Source: Periplaneta americana (lineage: Eukaryota > Arthropoda > Insecta > Blattodea > Blattidae). Taken from it: a stretch of DNA of 64,000 bases. Both the position numbers and the translations under genes were made by a program. The DNA lies in assembly GCF_040183065.1 (NCBI RefSeq), contig NC_091132.1, forward strand, positions 165,738,102-165,802,101, read 5' to 3'. Below are positions 22,623 to 33,880 of this stretch, in pieces. The first letter of the stretch is position 1. Each line of letters starts with the position of its first letter. The notes below the pieces were generated by a model, which was not told the DNA's origin, did not search any database, and worked only from the letters and a program-made list of their open reading frames with translations.

Positions 22623-23309
22623 TAAATCTTTTCACAGAGTAATACGTAGATTTGGTAGCAGGTCTGTAATAATATATTATAAAATTAAGTATCGAATACG
22701 TTTAATATTTGTATATAATATAATATAGGTATATGGTTTTACTTCTCATAAGAGTTTTGTTTTTCCATTTTCAGCGCTATCAAATCATTACATATTTTAA
22801 TTGTTGTTGGGGTCAACGTCTCAACTCTCATTATAAAGGAACTCTAGAGTGTAGACATTACAGTTAATGACTGATTTATTATTTTATGGATCCAATTTAT
22901 TTTATTTGAGTACATAATGTACCTAGATGTATTAATTATGTGTGTTATATTTCCGCTGTGTCGACTGCTAGCTGGTGTGATGTCAGCGCCAACTCTAGGT
23001 AGAAAGCAGAATCTCATGCTCTAGCTGGCTTGAAGGTCATTGAAATCAGTCCGGCTACATCAAAGGTACCGACGCGAAGTGTCCATTCTTTATAATCCCT
23101 ATTCGCTGAGGACACTACGAAAGGTATCACGTATTGTAACCTAGTTCGGAACATAACAATAATGGAGTATGACAACTGTAAATGACATTGCTACTAAATT
23201 GAAATAGTCTGTCCAGCTACTTTTTAACCATATAAACGCATTAACGTTACGAAACTAGCGCTGTACAAAATATTAGTGCTACATATGACACGAAATGTAA
23301 TTAGTTCGA
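22623..23309. other. Intron 2 of gene A, no gene recognised
   Basis: AT-rich. The segment AGTGTCCATTCTTTATAATC (23079-23098) is the inverse of a similar word near 20860-20885, possibly the paired ends of an element of about 2.25 kb that has taken in the two LINE fragments. Confidence 0.4.
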
Positions 23310-23319
23310 TGATAATACT

Positions 23320-23565
23320 TTTTTTTTAAGTTGATTATTTAACGACGCTGTATCAACTACGAGGTTATTTAGCGTCGATGAGATTGGTGATAGCGAGATG
23401 GTGTTTGGCGAGATGAGGCCGAGGATTTGCCATAGATTACCTGGCATTCACCTTACGGTTGGGGAAAACCTCGGAAAAACCCAAGCGGGGATCGAACCCG
23501 CGCCCGAGCACAACTTCAGAATGGCAGACAAGCACCTTAACCGACTAAGCCACGCCGGTGGCTCC
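23320..23565 (-). mobile_element. tRNA-derived SINE, family B
   Basis: Inverse of the family B layout: tail first (TTATTTAACGACGCTG...TTTAGCGTC), then the head with GATCGAACCCGCGC (B box, inverted) and CTTAACCGACTAAGCCACGC (A box, inverted). Bordered by TGATAATACT at 23310-23319 and 23566-23575. Confidence 0.9.
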
Positions 23566-23660
23566 TGATAATACTGAATTAGTATATACAATACATATTA
23601 TAGAACATATTATTAACATGGTACACATTAACTGTAAATACTCTTTGTATTATATAATAC

Positions 23661-23910
23661 CTATGGAGTAACGGTCAGCGCGTCTGGCTGCGAAACCAGG
23701 TGGCCCGGGTTCGAATCCCGGTCGGGGCAAGTTATCTGGTTGAGGTTTTTTCCGGGGTTTTCCTTCAACCCAATACGAGCAAATGCTGGGTAACTTTCGG
23801 TGCTGGACCCCGGACTCATTTCACTGGCATTATCACCTTCATATCATTCAGACGCTAAATAACCTAGATGTTGATACAGCGTCGTAAAATAACCCAAGAA
23901 AATTAATATA
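23661..23910 (+). mobile_element. tRNA-derived SINE, family A
   Basis: Head GGAGTAACGGTCAGCGCG with B box GGTTCGAATCCCGG, then the common body TTTTTTCCGGGGTTTT and CAATACGAGCAAATGCTGGG, then tail GACGCTAAATAACC...AGCGTCGTAAAATAACCC. Target duplications are not evident in this copy. Confidence 0.88.
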
Positions 23911-23931
23911 TATATATATAATTCATTTAAC

Positions 23932-24465
23932 GAGATCAACTCCGTTATGGTGAACAAAAATATATATTCTGAACTTATGAAATGCATATCTTTTACTATA
24001 ACTACCAGTAAAAATTTGTTTAAGCTACGAAAATGTTCTTCCTACGTCACATTACAGGGACGAAATAATAATAATAAAAATCAATATACAAACTAGCAAT
24101 TTTTACATATTACACAATATATCCAAATAATTCATTTATCAAAATCTATTCCGTAGCAGTGTATGAAAACATACATTCTGAGGTTCTAAACTGCAAATCT
24201 TTTACGAACATCACATAAATATGTTTAAACTAAGATAATGTTCTTTCTACGTGACATGACGTTACAGGGACAAAATATACAAAGTAGCAATATTTACATA
24301 TTACACAATATATACAAATAATTCATTTATCAAAATCTATAACGTAGCAGTGTATGAAAACATACATTCTGAGGTTCTAAACTGCAAATCTTTTACGAAC
24401 ATCACATAAAATTTGTTTAAACTAAGATAATGTTCTTTCTACGTCATATGACGTTACAGGAGCAT
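23932..24465. repeat. Three-copy tandem repeat, period about 191-199 bp
   Basis: TTCATTTA...AAAATC starts recur at 23932, 24131 and 24322. Each unit runs through AAATCTTTTAC and AATGTTCTTTCTACGT to GACGTTACAGG. Copies 2 and 3 are nearly identical; copy 1 has diverged. Confidence 0.8.
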
Positions 24466-24935
24466 ATTTATAATACATTACATCATTGTTATTTAATGAC
24501 TCCATGTGTACCTGCTTGCAACCCTACTATCCTGCTTATGCATCCACATTACGTAATGAATGTACCAGAAGAAACTACTCGATCCGCTGTATATCTGGGA
24601 ATTGGTATGCGCTGCCTGGGGCCTGTTTCTCAAAACTCATGAATTAGTATTATTAGTCTGTACAGTAGTAATATTAGTTTATTTTACAAGTTTGTGTTTC
24701 TAGAATCTACAAGGGTAAAGTAGTAGTTACTAGTTCACAGACTAGTAATATTGGTAGATTTCACCAGTTCATAAGTTTCTCAAAATGCTAATCTAGTTGA
24801 TTATACTGGTATTCAACAGGAATATTACTACAAAGCTCTAAAGACTGGTGATTTCTGTATTATCAGTTACCAGTGACAATCTTTCTCAGACAATCAAAAC
24901 AAAATATTGTACTGTAGTTGTTTTTTTTTTTTAAT

Positions 24936-25190
24936 ATGTGGTTTAGTGATTCCGATTGAAGTGATGAAGAAATTGTTGTGAGAGAGCTAAAATTATATCG
25001 AGAAAGAACAAATATTATTCATTTAAGGGAGCATTGTTTAAATATAATGAACGGTTTAGGTAAAGTGTTGAAAAGCTTGAAGAGTTGTTAAATGTAGTGG
25101 GACCTATCATAACAAGACAAGCAAATAGAAGTCATACATTATCAGCAAAGCTTCAAATACAATTATTGCTCTACAAATCGGGATGTTGAT
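24936..25190 (+). pseudogene. Harbinger nuclease (HARBI1-like), N-terminal fragment
   Basis: After MWFSDSD and a stop the region continues EEIVVRELKLYRERTNIIHL, then in a shifted frame VEKLEELLNVVGPIITRQ and NRSHTLSAKLQIQLLLY. The spacing of LxxLL...GPIITRQxNRSxxLSxxLQIQ matches the helix-turn-helix N-terminus of Harbinger nucleases. The DDE domain is missing. Confidence 0.7.
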
Positions 25191-25244
25191 TATTTTCCAA
25201 TGCCATCTGGTCTTTCTATCCTAGACCAGCAACATTTAAAGAAT

Positions 25245-25771
25245 TTTTTCCCAATAATCTGATACCAATTCATCAACTGCAGTAATTTTTGCTGGCTTTC
25301 CTCCTCCACTGCCGGTTATTCTGACATTGTCAACTTTAGCCTACAAATTAAATTTAAAACGACACTATTTATAAATAGATCAAATATAAAACTGAAAAAA
25401 AAAAAAAAAAAATGAGTGAATTTTTCATCAAGTCATAAGTGGCATTCATGTCGGCAGTAGACCCACTTGCTACGTAATATGTTCACATTTTGATACTGTG
25501 AACTTGAATTGGTACTTATCAAAGTTGCTTTCTTAATGTTGGGCCAGTAAGTGTCCCTAACGTATGCATAATCTTTGTTCTGATGTATCAGTTCCATACA
25601 CATTACAAAATTGTTTATCCATTCGTTTACTTTATCAGTTTTTGTTAATATGCTTGAAAAAGCACCCAATAATATATCCTTTGATTCATTAATCATATTG
25701 AGTATAGTTAATTTGCTTTCAATTGATAGAATTTGAACTGAAAAGAGAAATAAAAACCAAAGCACAAACAA
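25245..25771 (-). pseudogene. Harbinger accessory Myb/SANT-like protein, partial
   Basis: The minus-strand frame (25771-25433) contains KVNEWINNFVMCMELIHQN and ends LRSKWVYCRHECHL. A second block follows an acceptor-like TTTAATTTGTAG near 25345: KVDNVRITGSGGGKPAKIT then AVDELVSDYWEKIL and a stop. The layout (Trp-rich DNA-binding region, then a Gly-rich linker and short C-terminus) resembles the second Harbinger protein, but the Myb-like assignment is weak. Confidence 0.45.
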
Positions 25772-26228
25772 CTTAGCCTTCTAACCTCAAATAACAATAC
25801 CTATCAATGACTATAAACAAATGAATTCAATCAGCTCACTAGTGAAAGAGATCATGTAACTAGTGAAAAATTGTCACAAGTTACTAGACTGGTGAAATAG
25901 TTTGAGAAACGGAATCTACTAGAGCTGGTGAAATGTACTCTGCCAACTAGTAACTGGTGAACTACTAAACTAGTACCGTATTTTTAAGAAACAGGCCCCT
26001 GGTGGTTATGTATAGACCTGCTCTGAAATGGAGGTGTATGGGTTAGTATGAACGTGACTTGTGCTGTGAAATTGTCTCTCATGCTGTGTTACTATCCCAT
26101 CCTAAAATATCAGTTTTTTTGCTTTCTAAATTTCACGTTTGAATGTTGGTTTTTCAGTTATTCGTTCTGTAATTAATGTAATACGCTATATTTAGATAAT
26201 TTCGATTTTAGCGTGTAGTATATATTTA

Positions 26229-27430
26229 GTGTGACCATCAGTGTGGTTTTAGATGTAATAGATCGACTATTGATCAGATTTTTTGTATTCGACAAATATT
26301 GGAGAAAAAATGGGAGTATAAGGGTACAGTGCATCAGTTATTCATAGATTTCAAAAAAGCGTATGACTCGGTTAAGAGAGAAGTTTTATATAATATTCTT
26401 ATTGAATTTGGTATTCGCAACAAACTAGTTCGATTAATTAAAATGTGTCTTAATGAAACTTACAGCGGAGTCCGTATAGGCCATTTTCTATCTCATGCTT
26501 TTCCAATTGACTGTGGGCTAAAGCAGGGAGATGCACTATCATCTTTACTTTTTAACTTTGCTCTAGAATATGCCATTAGGAAAGTCCAGGATAACAAAGA
26601 GGGTTTGGAATTGGACGGGTTACATCAGCTTCTTGTCTATGCGGATGACGTGAATATGTTAGGAGAAAATCCACAAACAAATAGGGAAAAGGCGGAAATT
26701 CTTCTTGAGGCAAGTAGAGCGATAGGGTTGGACGTAAATCCCGAAAAGACTAAGTATATGATTATGTCTCGTGACCAGAATATTGTACGAAATGGAACTA
26801 TAAAAATTGGAAATTTATCCTTCGAAGAGGTGGAAAAATTCAAATATCTTGGAGCAACAGTAACAAATCTAAATGACACTCGGGAAATGCCTGTTATTAT
26901 TCGGTTGAGAAGCTTTTGTCATCTAGTCTTCTGTCAAAAAGTCTGAAAGTTAGAATTTATAAAACAGTTATATTACCGGTTGTTCTGTATGGTTGTGAAA
27001 CTTGGACCCTCACTTTGAGAGGGGAACAGAGATTGAGGGTGTTTGAGAATAAGGTTCTTAGGAAAATATTTGGGGCTAAGAGGGATGAAGTTACAGGAGA
27101 ATGGAGAAAGTTACACAACGCAGAGCTACACGCATTGTATACTTCACCTGACATAATTAGGAACATAAAATCCAGACATTTGAGATGGGCAGGACATGTA
27201 GCACGTATGGGCGAATCCAGAAATGCATATAGAGTGTTAGTTGGGAGGCCGGAGGGAAAAAGACCTTTGGGGAGGCCGAGACGTAGATGGGAAGATAATA
27301 TAAAAATGGATTTGAGGGAGATAGGATATGATGGTAGAGACTGGATTAATCTTGCTCAAGATAGGGACCAATGGCGGGCTTATGTGAGGGCGGCAATGAA
27401 CCTACGGGTTCCTTAAAAGCCAGTAAGTAA
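26229..27430 (+). mobile_element. 5'-truncated non-LTR retrotransposon (family L1a) with 14-bp target duplications
   Basis: Flanked by GTAGTATATATTTA at 26215-26228 and 27431-27444. The 3' end is AAAAGCCAGTAAGTAA, a short TAAG-type tail. Other copies in the window: 28258-29226 (-), 31560-32510 (+) and 59401-60166 (-, with an inverted 5' part). Confidence 0.92.
26235..27416 (+). pseudogene. LINE reverse transcriptase, C-terminal half, one frameshift
   Basis: First frame: RT palm [20 protein letters not shown], then [20 protein letters not shown], the active-site box [16 protein letters not shown] with catalytic YADD, then [18 protein letters not shown]. Second frame from about 26916: KVRIYKTVILPVVLYGCETW, then LRWAGHVARMG, then GRPRRRWEDNIKMDLREIG. 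The frames are separated because about 28 bp are missing at 26882-26890 relative to the copy at 59551-60013. The endonuclease and RT N-terminus are absent through 5' truncation. Confidence 0.92.
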
Positions 27431-27547
27431 GTAGTATATATTTATTAATTTTAGTGTTGAGTTAGCATAATGTCATCTTCTAAGTTACGGAACAAAAAAG
27501 TAATTCATTCTTAGGAACGAGAAATTATTAATAATGTGTGTCTAATG

Positions 27548-28084
27548 CCTACCCACTTCACTTGCGTGATTCGGGTTCTGCATACTGCGGCTAGATGGCA
27601 AGACTGTGACCCATTTTCAAGTTGCACACAACTTCGGAGGGCCACATTATGCATGATGTGTATCTGTGAGGAGTTATATCATGTACTAGAGTGAGTGTGT
27701 GTGTGTAAGTGTTCCTGTAAGTATTGTGTAGGGAAATGGGTGACGGTGTTGATGGTGAGAAAGAGAGAAGGGGAAACCCGGTGCCAGCATGTAGCCTACT
27801 CCTAACAAATAGCACCAAGGGGGCTGCCGGGCTTAACGTCACCATCCAACAGACAAATCACTATGAATATTGACATATGCCTTTCCTTCATATGCACTGC
27901 AAAAAGATTTGGGATTTAACCCAGGCATATTGGTGCACAATTTAGTGATAAGAATTTGTGCATTGCCATCTCTCGTAGTCCCTAGATAGAAATATTACAT
28001 GAAAAATTCTGACCCCTCCAGGAATCAAATCGGGTCTGCTAGTCTGGAGGCAGACGCACTACCGCAGAGCTATCTCGGCAGACA
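27548..28084 (-). mobile_element. Long tRNA-derived SINE, family E (537 bp)
   Basis: On the minus strand the head reads GCCGAGATAGCTCTGCGGTA, then GTGCGTCTGCCTCCAGAC, with B-box-like CGATTTGATTCC. The body includes an (AC/TG)n patch (inverse at 27692-27708). Flanks ATTATTAATAATGT (27534-27547) and ATTGTTAATAATGT (28085-28098) form a 14-bp duplication with one mismatch. Its tail lacks the GACGCT/AGCGTC hairpin of families A-C. Confidence 0.75.
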
Positions 28085-28257
28085 ATTGTTAATAATGTAT
28101 TTGTATGAAAACTCATGCGTACTGAAACTGTAAAAAACTGCATATTTCCCTAAGATGCGTAGCAGAGTTGTGGCTGCTACAGGGATAGCTAAACGCACTT
28201 ACACTGTATTGTAAAGGAAGGCAAGAAGGTAGACAATGGTACTTACCCATACTTACA

Positions 28258-29226
28258 AATGGCTTTTAAAGAACGCGCAGGTTCATTGCCACGTCATATA
28301 AGCCCGCCATCGGTCCCTATCCTGTCCAAGATTAATACAATCTCGTCATATCCCATCTCCTTCAAATCCATTTTAATATTATCCTCCCACCTACGTCTCG
28401 GCCTCCCAACTAAAACTCTATATTCATTTCTGGTTTCGCCCAGACGTGCTACATGCCCTGCCCATCTCAAACGTCTGGATTTAATGTTCCTAATTATGTC
28501 AATGCATGCAGTTCTGCGTTATGTAACTTTCTCCATTCTCCTGTAACTTCATCCCCCTTAGCCCCAAATATTTTCCTAAGCACCTTATTCTCAAACTCCC
28601 TCAATCTCTGTTCCTCTCTCAAAGTAAGAGTCCAAGTTTCACAACTATACAGAACAACCGGTAATATAACTGTTTTATAAATTCTAACTTTCAGATATTT
28701 TTACAGCAGACTAGATGACAAAAGCTTCTCAATCGAATAATAAGAGGCATTTCTCATATTTATTCAGCGTTTAATTTACTCCCGAGTGTTGTTTATTTGT
28801 TACTGTTGCTCCAAGATGTTTGAAATTTTCCACCTCTTCAAAGGATAAATCTCCAATTTTTATATTTCCATCTTGTACAATATTCTGGTCACAAGACATA
28901 ATCATATACTTTGTCTTTTCGGGATTTACATCCAAACATATTGGTTTACTTGCTTCAAGTAAAATTTCCGTGTTTTCCCTAATCGTTTGTGGATTTTCTC
29001 CTATCATGTTTACGTCATCCACAGAGACAAGAAGCTGATGTAACCCATTCAATTCCAAAACCCTGTCTTTTATCATGAACTTTTCTAATGGCATATTCTA
29101 GAGCGAAATTAAAAAGTAAAGGTGATAGTGCATCTCCTTGCTTTAGCCTGCAGTGAATTGGAAAACCATTAGACAGAACCTGGCCTATACGGACTCTGCT
29201 GTAAGATTCATTGGGGCACTAGTTTC
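28258..29226 (-). pseudogene. LINE L1a reverse-transcriptase fragment (minus strand)
   Basis: Encodes, on the minus strand, [20 protein letters not shown] (the YADD box altered to SVDD), [33 protein letters not shown]-type sequence and the RRRWEDN...EIGYD tail with deletions. The 5' end stops in the RT domain near the NxSYxxVRxG region. Frameshifts throughout. Target duplications not resolved. Confidence 0.88.
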
Positions 29227-30190
29227 GTATTTCACTGTCGATTATTTTCATAATATTTTGTATTTCGCATGTGCCATAAGTAGCAATCAGTCCCATTAAT
29301 GTATGCCATGTAAAGTTTTACACCACTTATTTCAGTTTACCCTAAATATCATGTGTGATGTCTTAATAAATATATCTAAAAATCAATTTCAGGTAATACT
29401 ATAATACTATATTACTTTCTTATGGAAATGTTCTTAATTAGTGCAAAGATGCATGGAGTAGGGGCATAGTTTCATTTCAGCTTTACGAATTTAAACCTGT
29501 ACTTACATTCTTATATTATTTCCCATTAATGGAGTGTTGTTGTACGTGTAAAAATTAACTGTTATGATAAATGAGTACCTCTGATTGAGGTTGTCGCTGA
29601 TATGTATATCTATATATATTATCGGGCAATACATTTCACGTGACAATATATGTCAGAGGAAGTACAATTGTTAGTATGCGTCTGAAGTCTGATTAGTGAA
29701 TATGTAGCTAATCGGCGATGTATGCAATGGAGGGAGCATTATGGCTTCAAATGGAAAGATTGATTTTATTGTCAACAAAAATATCTTTAGTGGTGTAAAC
29801 AAAACAAACTTATTTGCGTCTGCCTTACAAAATTCAAACAATTAAAAGTTCAAACAACGAAACATGCTGAAGTTGAGGTTTAAAGTATAATGCGATTTGC
29901 GGTGCGGAACAGTGATGTTGGATACTTCAATTATTACTACTGACCTAAATAGAAATCGATCTTCATATACATTAATTTTCAGCTTGATAATGTGCACGAT
30001 TTGAAGTAAATAATTGAGAACTGAGAATGGAAGTATTTATTGTTACAATGTGTAGAGGAGAAAAGACCTACATTGTGTCCACAGAAATGTACTGGGGTTA
30101 TAAACTGCTATAATTTTATCAGTATGTGTTTTACGATATTCATACCAGTGTCATTAGAAAGAACGGCTTAAAGAATTTCAGGAAATGCGT
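29227..30190. other. Intron 2 of gene A, no gene recognised
   Basis: AT-rich spacer between a LINE fragment and a tandem repeat. No coding or repeat signature seen. Confidence 0.4.
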
Positions 30191-30570
30191 AATTGATTAT
30201 TGTTGATCGAAAAAACAAATGCCAGCACAAGAAGAAAGAAAAAAACGCCGTTTCCGCTATTTCGCTTTTCATTAAGCAAATTGTGTTAAATGATCTGAAT
30301 GTTATATTCATTTTTGTTGACCGGAACAACAGATGGCAGCACAAGAAGAAAGAAAAAACGCCATATCCGCTATTTTGCTTGTCATTAATGTATTGTTGGA
30401 TATAAGCAAATTGTGTTAAATGATCTGAATGTTAAATTGATTATTGTTGACCGGAACAACAGATGGCAGCACAAGAAGGGAGAAAAAATACGCTGTTTCC
30501 GCTATTTCTCTTATTATTAAGGCAATGTTGGATATAAGCAAATTGTGTTAATTGATCTGAATGTTAAATT
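30191..30570. repeat. Three-copy minisatellite, unit about 105-132 bp
   Basis: Each unit holds CAGCACAAGAAGAAAGAAAA, a CGCTATTT stretch and GCAAATTGTGTTAAATGATC. The first unit lacks the GTTGGATATAA segment present in the other two. Confidence 0.8.
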
Positions 30571-30621
30571 TTCAAGTCTGTGTGAATTCTGCAGCATTTA
30601 GAGGGTTATTTAGGTTAGGTT

Positions 30622-31235
30622 TTTAGTGACAGGGCAACGTTTCACGTCAGTGAAAAAGTAAACAAGCATAATGTTAGGATTTGGGGGAGCGAGAATCCAC
30701 ATTTCATTTTAGAGGTTGAACGTGGCTCCCCTAAGCTAAATGTGTTTTGTGCCATTTCGAAACAGTAAGTGTATGGCCCATTTTCCTTCCAAGAGAACAC
30801 TGTCATCGATATGAGTTATCTTGATATACTTACTGAGTGGCTCTCTCCACAATTGGGAGAAGAAGGCAACGAATTTCTTCTCCAACAAGATGGAGCACCT
30901 CCTCACTGACATTTTGATGTATGGAATATTCTATATCAACAACTTGCAGGAAGATGGATTAGGTGCGCTGGGAACCAAGATGTCTTTTGCACCTGACCTC
31001 CAAGGTCCCCTGACTTGACCGTCTGTGACTTTTTTATGGGGTCACATAAAGAATCTTGTCTATATACCTCCACTACCTAAAAATCTGCAAGAGCTCCAAC
31101 TTCGTACCATGGCCGCGGTCGAGTGAATCCCTATAGATATGTTGGAATGTGTGTTGCATGAGTGGGTATTTCGCCTTGACAGCGTGACACGTGGAGCGCA
31201 CATCGAGTGTTTTTGTGGTAGGTAAAAAAATGTTT
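30622..31235 (+). pseudogene. Mariner-like (DD34D/E group) transposase remnant
   Basis: Fragments in changing frames: DRATFHVSEKVNKHNVRIWG (first catalytic Asp kept, following Glu changed to Arg), SENPHFILEVERGSPKLN, VYGPFSFQENTVIDMSYL, LLQQDGAPPH (second Asp), PPRSPDLTVCDFF (third Asp) and a terminal CVLHEWVFRLDSVTRGAHIE. At least four stops or frame shifts. TIRs not found, so the borders are those of the recognisable protein. Confidence 0.85.
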
Positions 31236-31559
31236 GAGTTTCTCTTTCTAATGATACCAGTTTCGTATAAATCTGGCAACTGGCAGCGACACTATAGAAG
31301 TTTATACCCCCAGAATGTTTCTGCGGACATACTGTATTATAATCAACTTTACCGATACTGCTCTTTTAAACAAACTGAAGTTTCATACAGAAATAATGAA
31401 ATGTTAGAAGAGAAGTGCTTCATGCTTCATGCTTATGTTTGTCCAAGATATTAAATTTTCTGTGTGTGTGCGTGCGTGCGTGTGGAAAAACTATTTTGGA
31501 CAACTACTAAATATACTTAGGCCAAATAGAAATGATCAGGAAGAAATTCATTTATACCC

Positions 31560-32510
31560 GAATCCACATTTTCAGAAGTCGAAATTTCGATAGAATATTT
31601 GAAAAAGTACAAGTCTCCAGGTATCGATCTAATTCCAGCAGAATTAATACAAGAGGGTGGAAGTGCATTGTCTAGCGAAATTTATAAGTTTGTACATGCT
31701 ATTTGGGAAAAGGAAATTGTACCAGAACAATGGAAGGACTCCATAATCATACTTATTTTTGAGAAGAGGGACAAGACTAACTGTAGTAACTTTCGAGGTA
31801 TATCACTTGTTGACGTCCTACAAAATTTTGTCGCATATCTATTTGAGAAGATTAACTCCATATGTAGATGAAATTATTGGGGGTCATCAGTGTAGTTTTA
31901 GGCGTAATAGATCAACTATTGATCAGATTTCGTGTATTCGATAGATATTTGAGAAAAAATGGGAGTGTAAGTGTACAGTATATCAGTTATGCATAGATTT
32001 CAAAAAGGCATATGACTCGGTTAAGAGAGAAGTTTCATATAATATTCTTATTGAATTTGGTATTCCCAAGAAACTAGTTCGATTAATTAAAATGTATCTT
32101 AGTGAGGAACAGAAATTAACAGTGTTTGAGAATAGGTTCTTAGGAAAGTATTTGGTGCTAAGAGGGATGAAGTTACAGGAGAATGGAAAAAGTTACGCAA
32201 CGCAGAACTGCACGCATTGTATTCTTCACCTGACATAATTAGGAACCTCTAATTCAGACGTTTGAGATGGGCAGGGCATGTAGCAGTATGGGCGAATCTT
32301 GAAATGCATATAGAGTGTTAGTTGGATGGCCTGGGGGAAAAAGGTCTTTGGGGGGGGGCCGAGACGTAGATGGGAGAATTATATTAAAATGGACTTGAGG
32401 GAGGTTGGATATGATTGTAGGGACTGGATTAATTTTGGTCAGGATAGGGACCAATGGCAGTCTTATGTGAGGGCGGCAATGAACCTCCGGGTTCCTTAAA
32501 AGCCATAACT
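31560..32510 (+). pseudogene. LINE L1a fragment with an internal deletion
   Basis: Starts upstream of the other copies: EYLKKYKSPGIDLIPAELIQ, then WKDSIIILIFEKRDKTNCSN, FRGISLVDVLQNF (RT finger region), [15 protein letters not shown] sequence near 31990. At about 32102 it jumps to EEQKLTVFENR and the C-terminal tail ending at 32500. The YADD active site is in the deleted part. It lies about 110 bp before the ZF exon of gene A. Confidence 0.88.
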
Positions 32511-32620
32511 AAGTATATAATGTGTGGATTTAAATGGTTTCAGTTTTGGTCTCCACTTTAGAAAATAGTGCTGTAGTTTTTCAGCTACCAATTTGTCATC
32601 TCTTTTTTATTACTTTGTAG

Positions 32621-33880
32621 GATGAATCATGTGACAAGGACACAGTGGAAAGAGATCTGATGCCGAAGCCATTCAAATGTCATGTCTGTGGAAAGTGTTT
32701 CTGCGAGTTGGAAGATCTCAATACCCATGTACGCGTGCATACAGACGAGACGCTATTCAAAGATGATAGTTGTGATAAGTCTTCATCCAGTTCGTCAGAA
32801 TTAAATAAACGTGTTCCGAAAGAATCAAACAAGAAATCATTTAAATGCAACATCTGTGAAAAGCGTTTCTCGTATTATTCTAGTTTGAGATTACATACAC
32901 GCGTGCACACTGGAGATAAACTATTTAAATGCGATATCTGTGAGAAGAGTTTCACGCAGTTGTCTCATCTTACATTGCATAGACGAATACATACGGGTGA
33001 AAAACCATTCAAGTGTGATGAATGTGGAAAGTGCTTTTCGAGGTCCACTATTTTAAAAAAGCATTTACACATGCATACAGGCGAAAAACCTTTCAAATGT
33101 GATGTCTGTGAAAAGTTCTTTACCAATTCGTCGGTACGAGATGCACATGTTCGTCATCATACCGACGAGAAACCATTTAAATGCGACGTGTGTGGAAAGA
33201 GATTCTGGCGGTATTCACAACTAACAATGCATGCACGGGTACACACTGGTGAAAAACCGTTCAAGTGCGATGAATGTGAAATGTGCTTTTCTAGGCCGGG
33301 GAATTTGAAAGAACATTCACGCGTGCACACTGGCGAAAAGCCTTACAAGTGTCCTGTATGTGAGATGTACTTTTCGCGGTGGCATCATTTAAAGAAGCAT
33401 TCTACTATACACTCGGGTGAAAAGCCATTCAAGTGTAATGTGTGCCAAAAGTGTTTCTCGTCCTCTTCGTGTCTAAAAAGGCATTTTACAATTCACACTA
33501 GGGAGAAGCCTTTCAAATGCTATGTTTGTGGCAGAAGTTTTTCACAGTCGACACTCCTAAGACTACATTCACGCACGCATACAGGGGAGAAATCATTCAT
33601 GTGCGATGTGTGTGGTAAATGTTTCTCAAAGTTGAGATCCTTAAGATTACATTCACGGAAGCACATAGACCAGGGCTCATTCATGTGCGATTTGTGTGGT
33701 AAATCTTTCTCAAAATCGGGATATTTAAGAATACATGCACGTTCTCACAAGCGATATGCTATTCTTGCAGCAAATAATTCTCGCAGTCGGGACAATTCGG
33801 AATACATTCACGCAAGCACACAGACGAGAAATCGTTCAAATACGGTGACTGAAAATTGTTCTACAGAGGAGTATCAATAA
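32621..33880 (+). CDS. Gene A, terminal exon: C2H2 zinc-finger array
   Basis: Acceptor TTACTTTGTAG, phase 0, first residues DESCDKDTVERDLMPKPFKC, 419 codons to the stop at 33878-33880. Spliced to the two upstream exons it predicts 496 residues. Finger 1 is canonical and finger 2 has lost its ligands (FKDDSCDKSSSSSSELNKRV). Fingers 3-13 are canonical, C-x2-C-x12-H-x3-H, with TGEKPF-type linkers, suggesting a long DNA contact. After finger 13 (SFSKSGYLRIHARSH) the last 39 residues look unrelated, but in another frame they read as a finger (CYSCSK, stop, FSQSGQFGIHSRKH), so the tail is a frameshifted finger. The protein is probably nuclear; target unknown. It has no close sequence relation to the triplet modules of gene Z. 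Confidence 0.9.
   Translation, partial: DESCDKDTVERDLMPKPFKCHVCGKCFCELEDLNTHVRVHTDETLFKDDSCDKSSSSSSELNKRVPKESNKKSFKCNICEKRFSYYSSLRLHTRVHTGDKLFKCDICEKSFTQLSHLTLHRRIHTGEKPFKCDECGKCFSRSTILKKHLHMHTGEKPFKCDVCEKFFTNSSVRDAHVRHHTDEKPFKCDVCGKRFWRYSQLTMHARVHTGEKPFKCDECEMCFSRPGNLKEHSRVHTGEKPYKCPVCEMYFSRWHHLKKHSTIHSGEKPFKCNVCQKCFSSSSCLKRHFTIHTREKPFKCYVCGRSFSQSTLLRLHSRTHTGEKSFMCDVCGKCFSKLRSLRLHSRKHIDQGSFMCDLCGKSFSKSGYLRIHARSHKRYAILAANNSRSRDNSEYIHASTQTRNRSNTVTENCSTEEYQ

Larger units (their letters stand above)
24619..25998. mobile_element. PIF/Harbinger transposon, internally reduced, 1380 bp
   Basis: Ends GGGCCTGTTTCT and AGAAACAGGCCC, flanked by a 3-bp duplication CTG (24616-24618 and 25999-26001), as expected for Harbinger. 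It contains remnants of the two proteins of this superfamily in opposite orientations: a nuclease N-terminus (+) and a Myb/SANT-like protein (-). A similar right end (AAACAGGCC) at 45562-45577 may be a second, unresolved copy. Confidence 0.8.

Noticed and set aside
30191..30570. CRISPR-like repeat array
   Set aside because: Three long, imperfect tandem units without spacers in a eukaryotic genome; a minisatellite.
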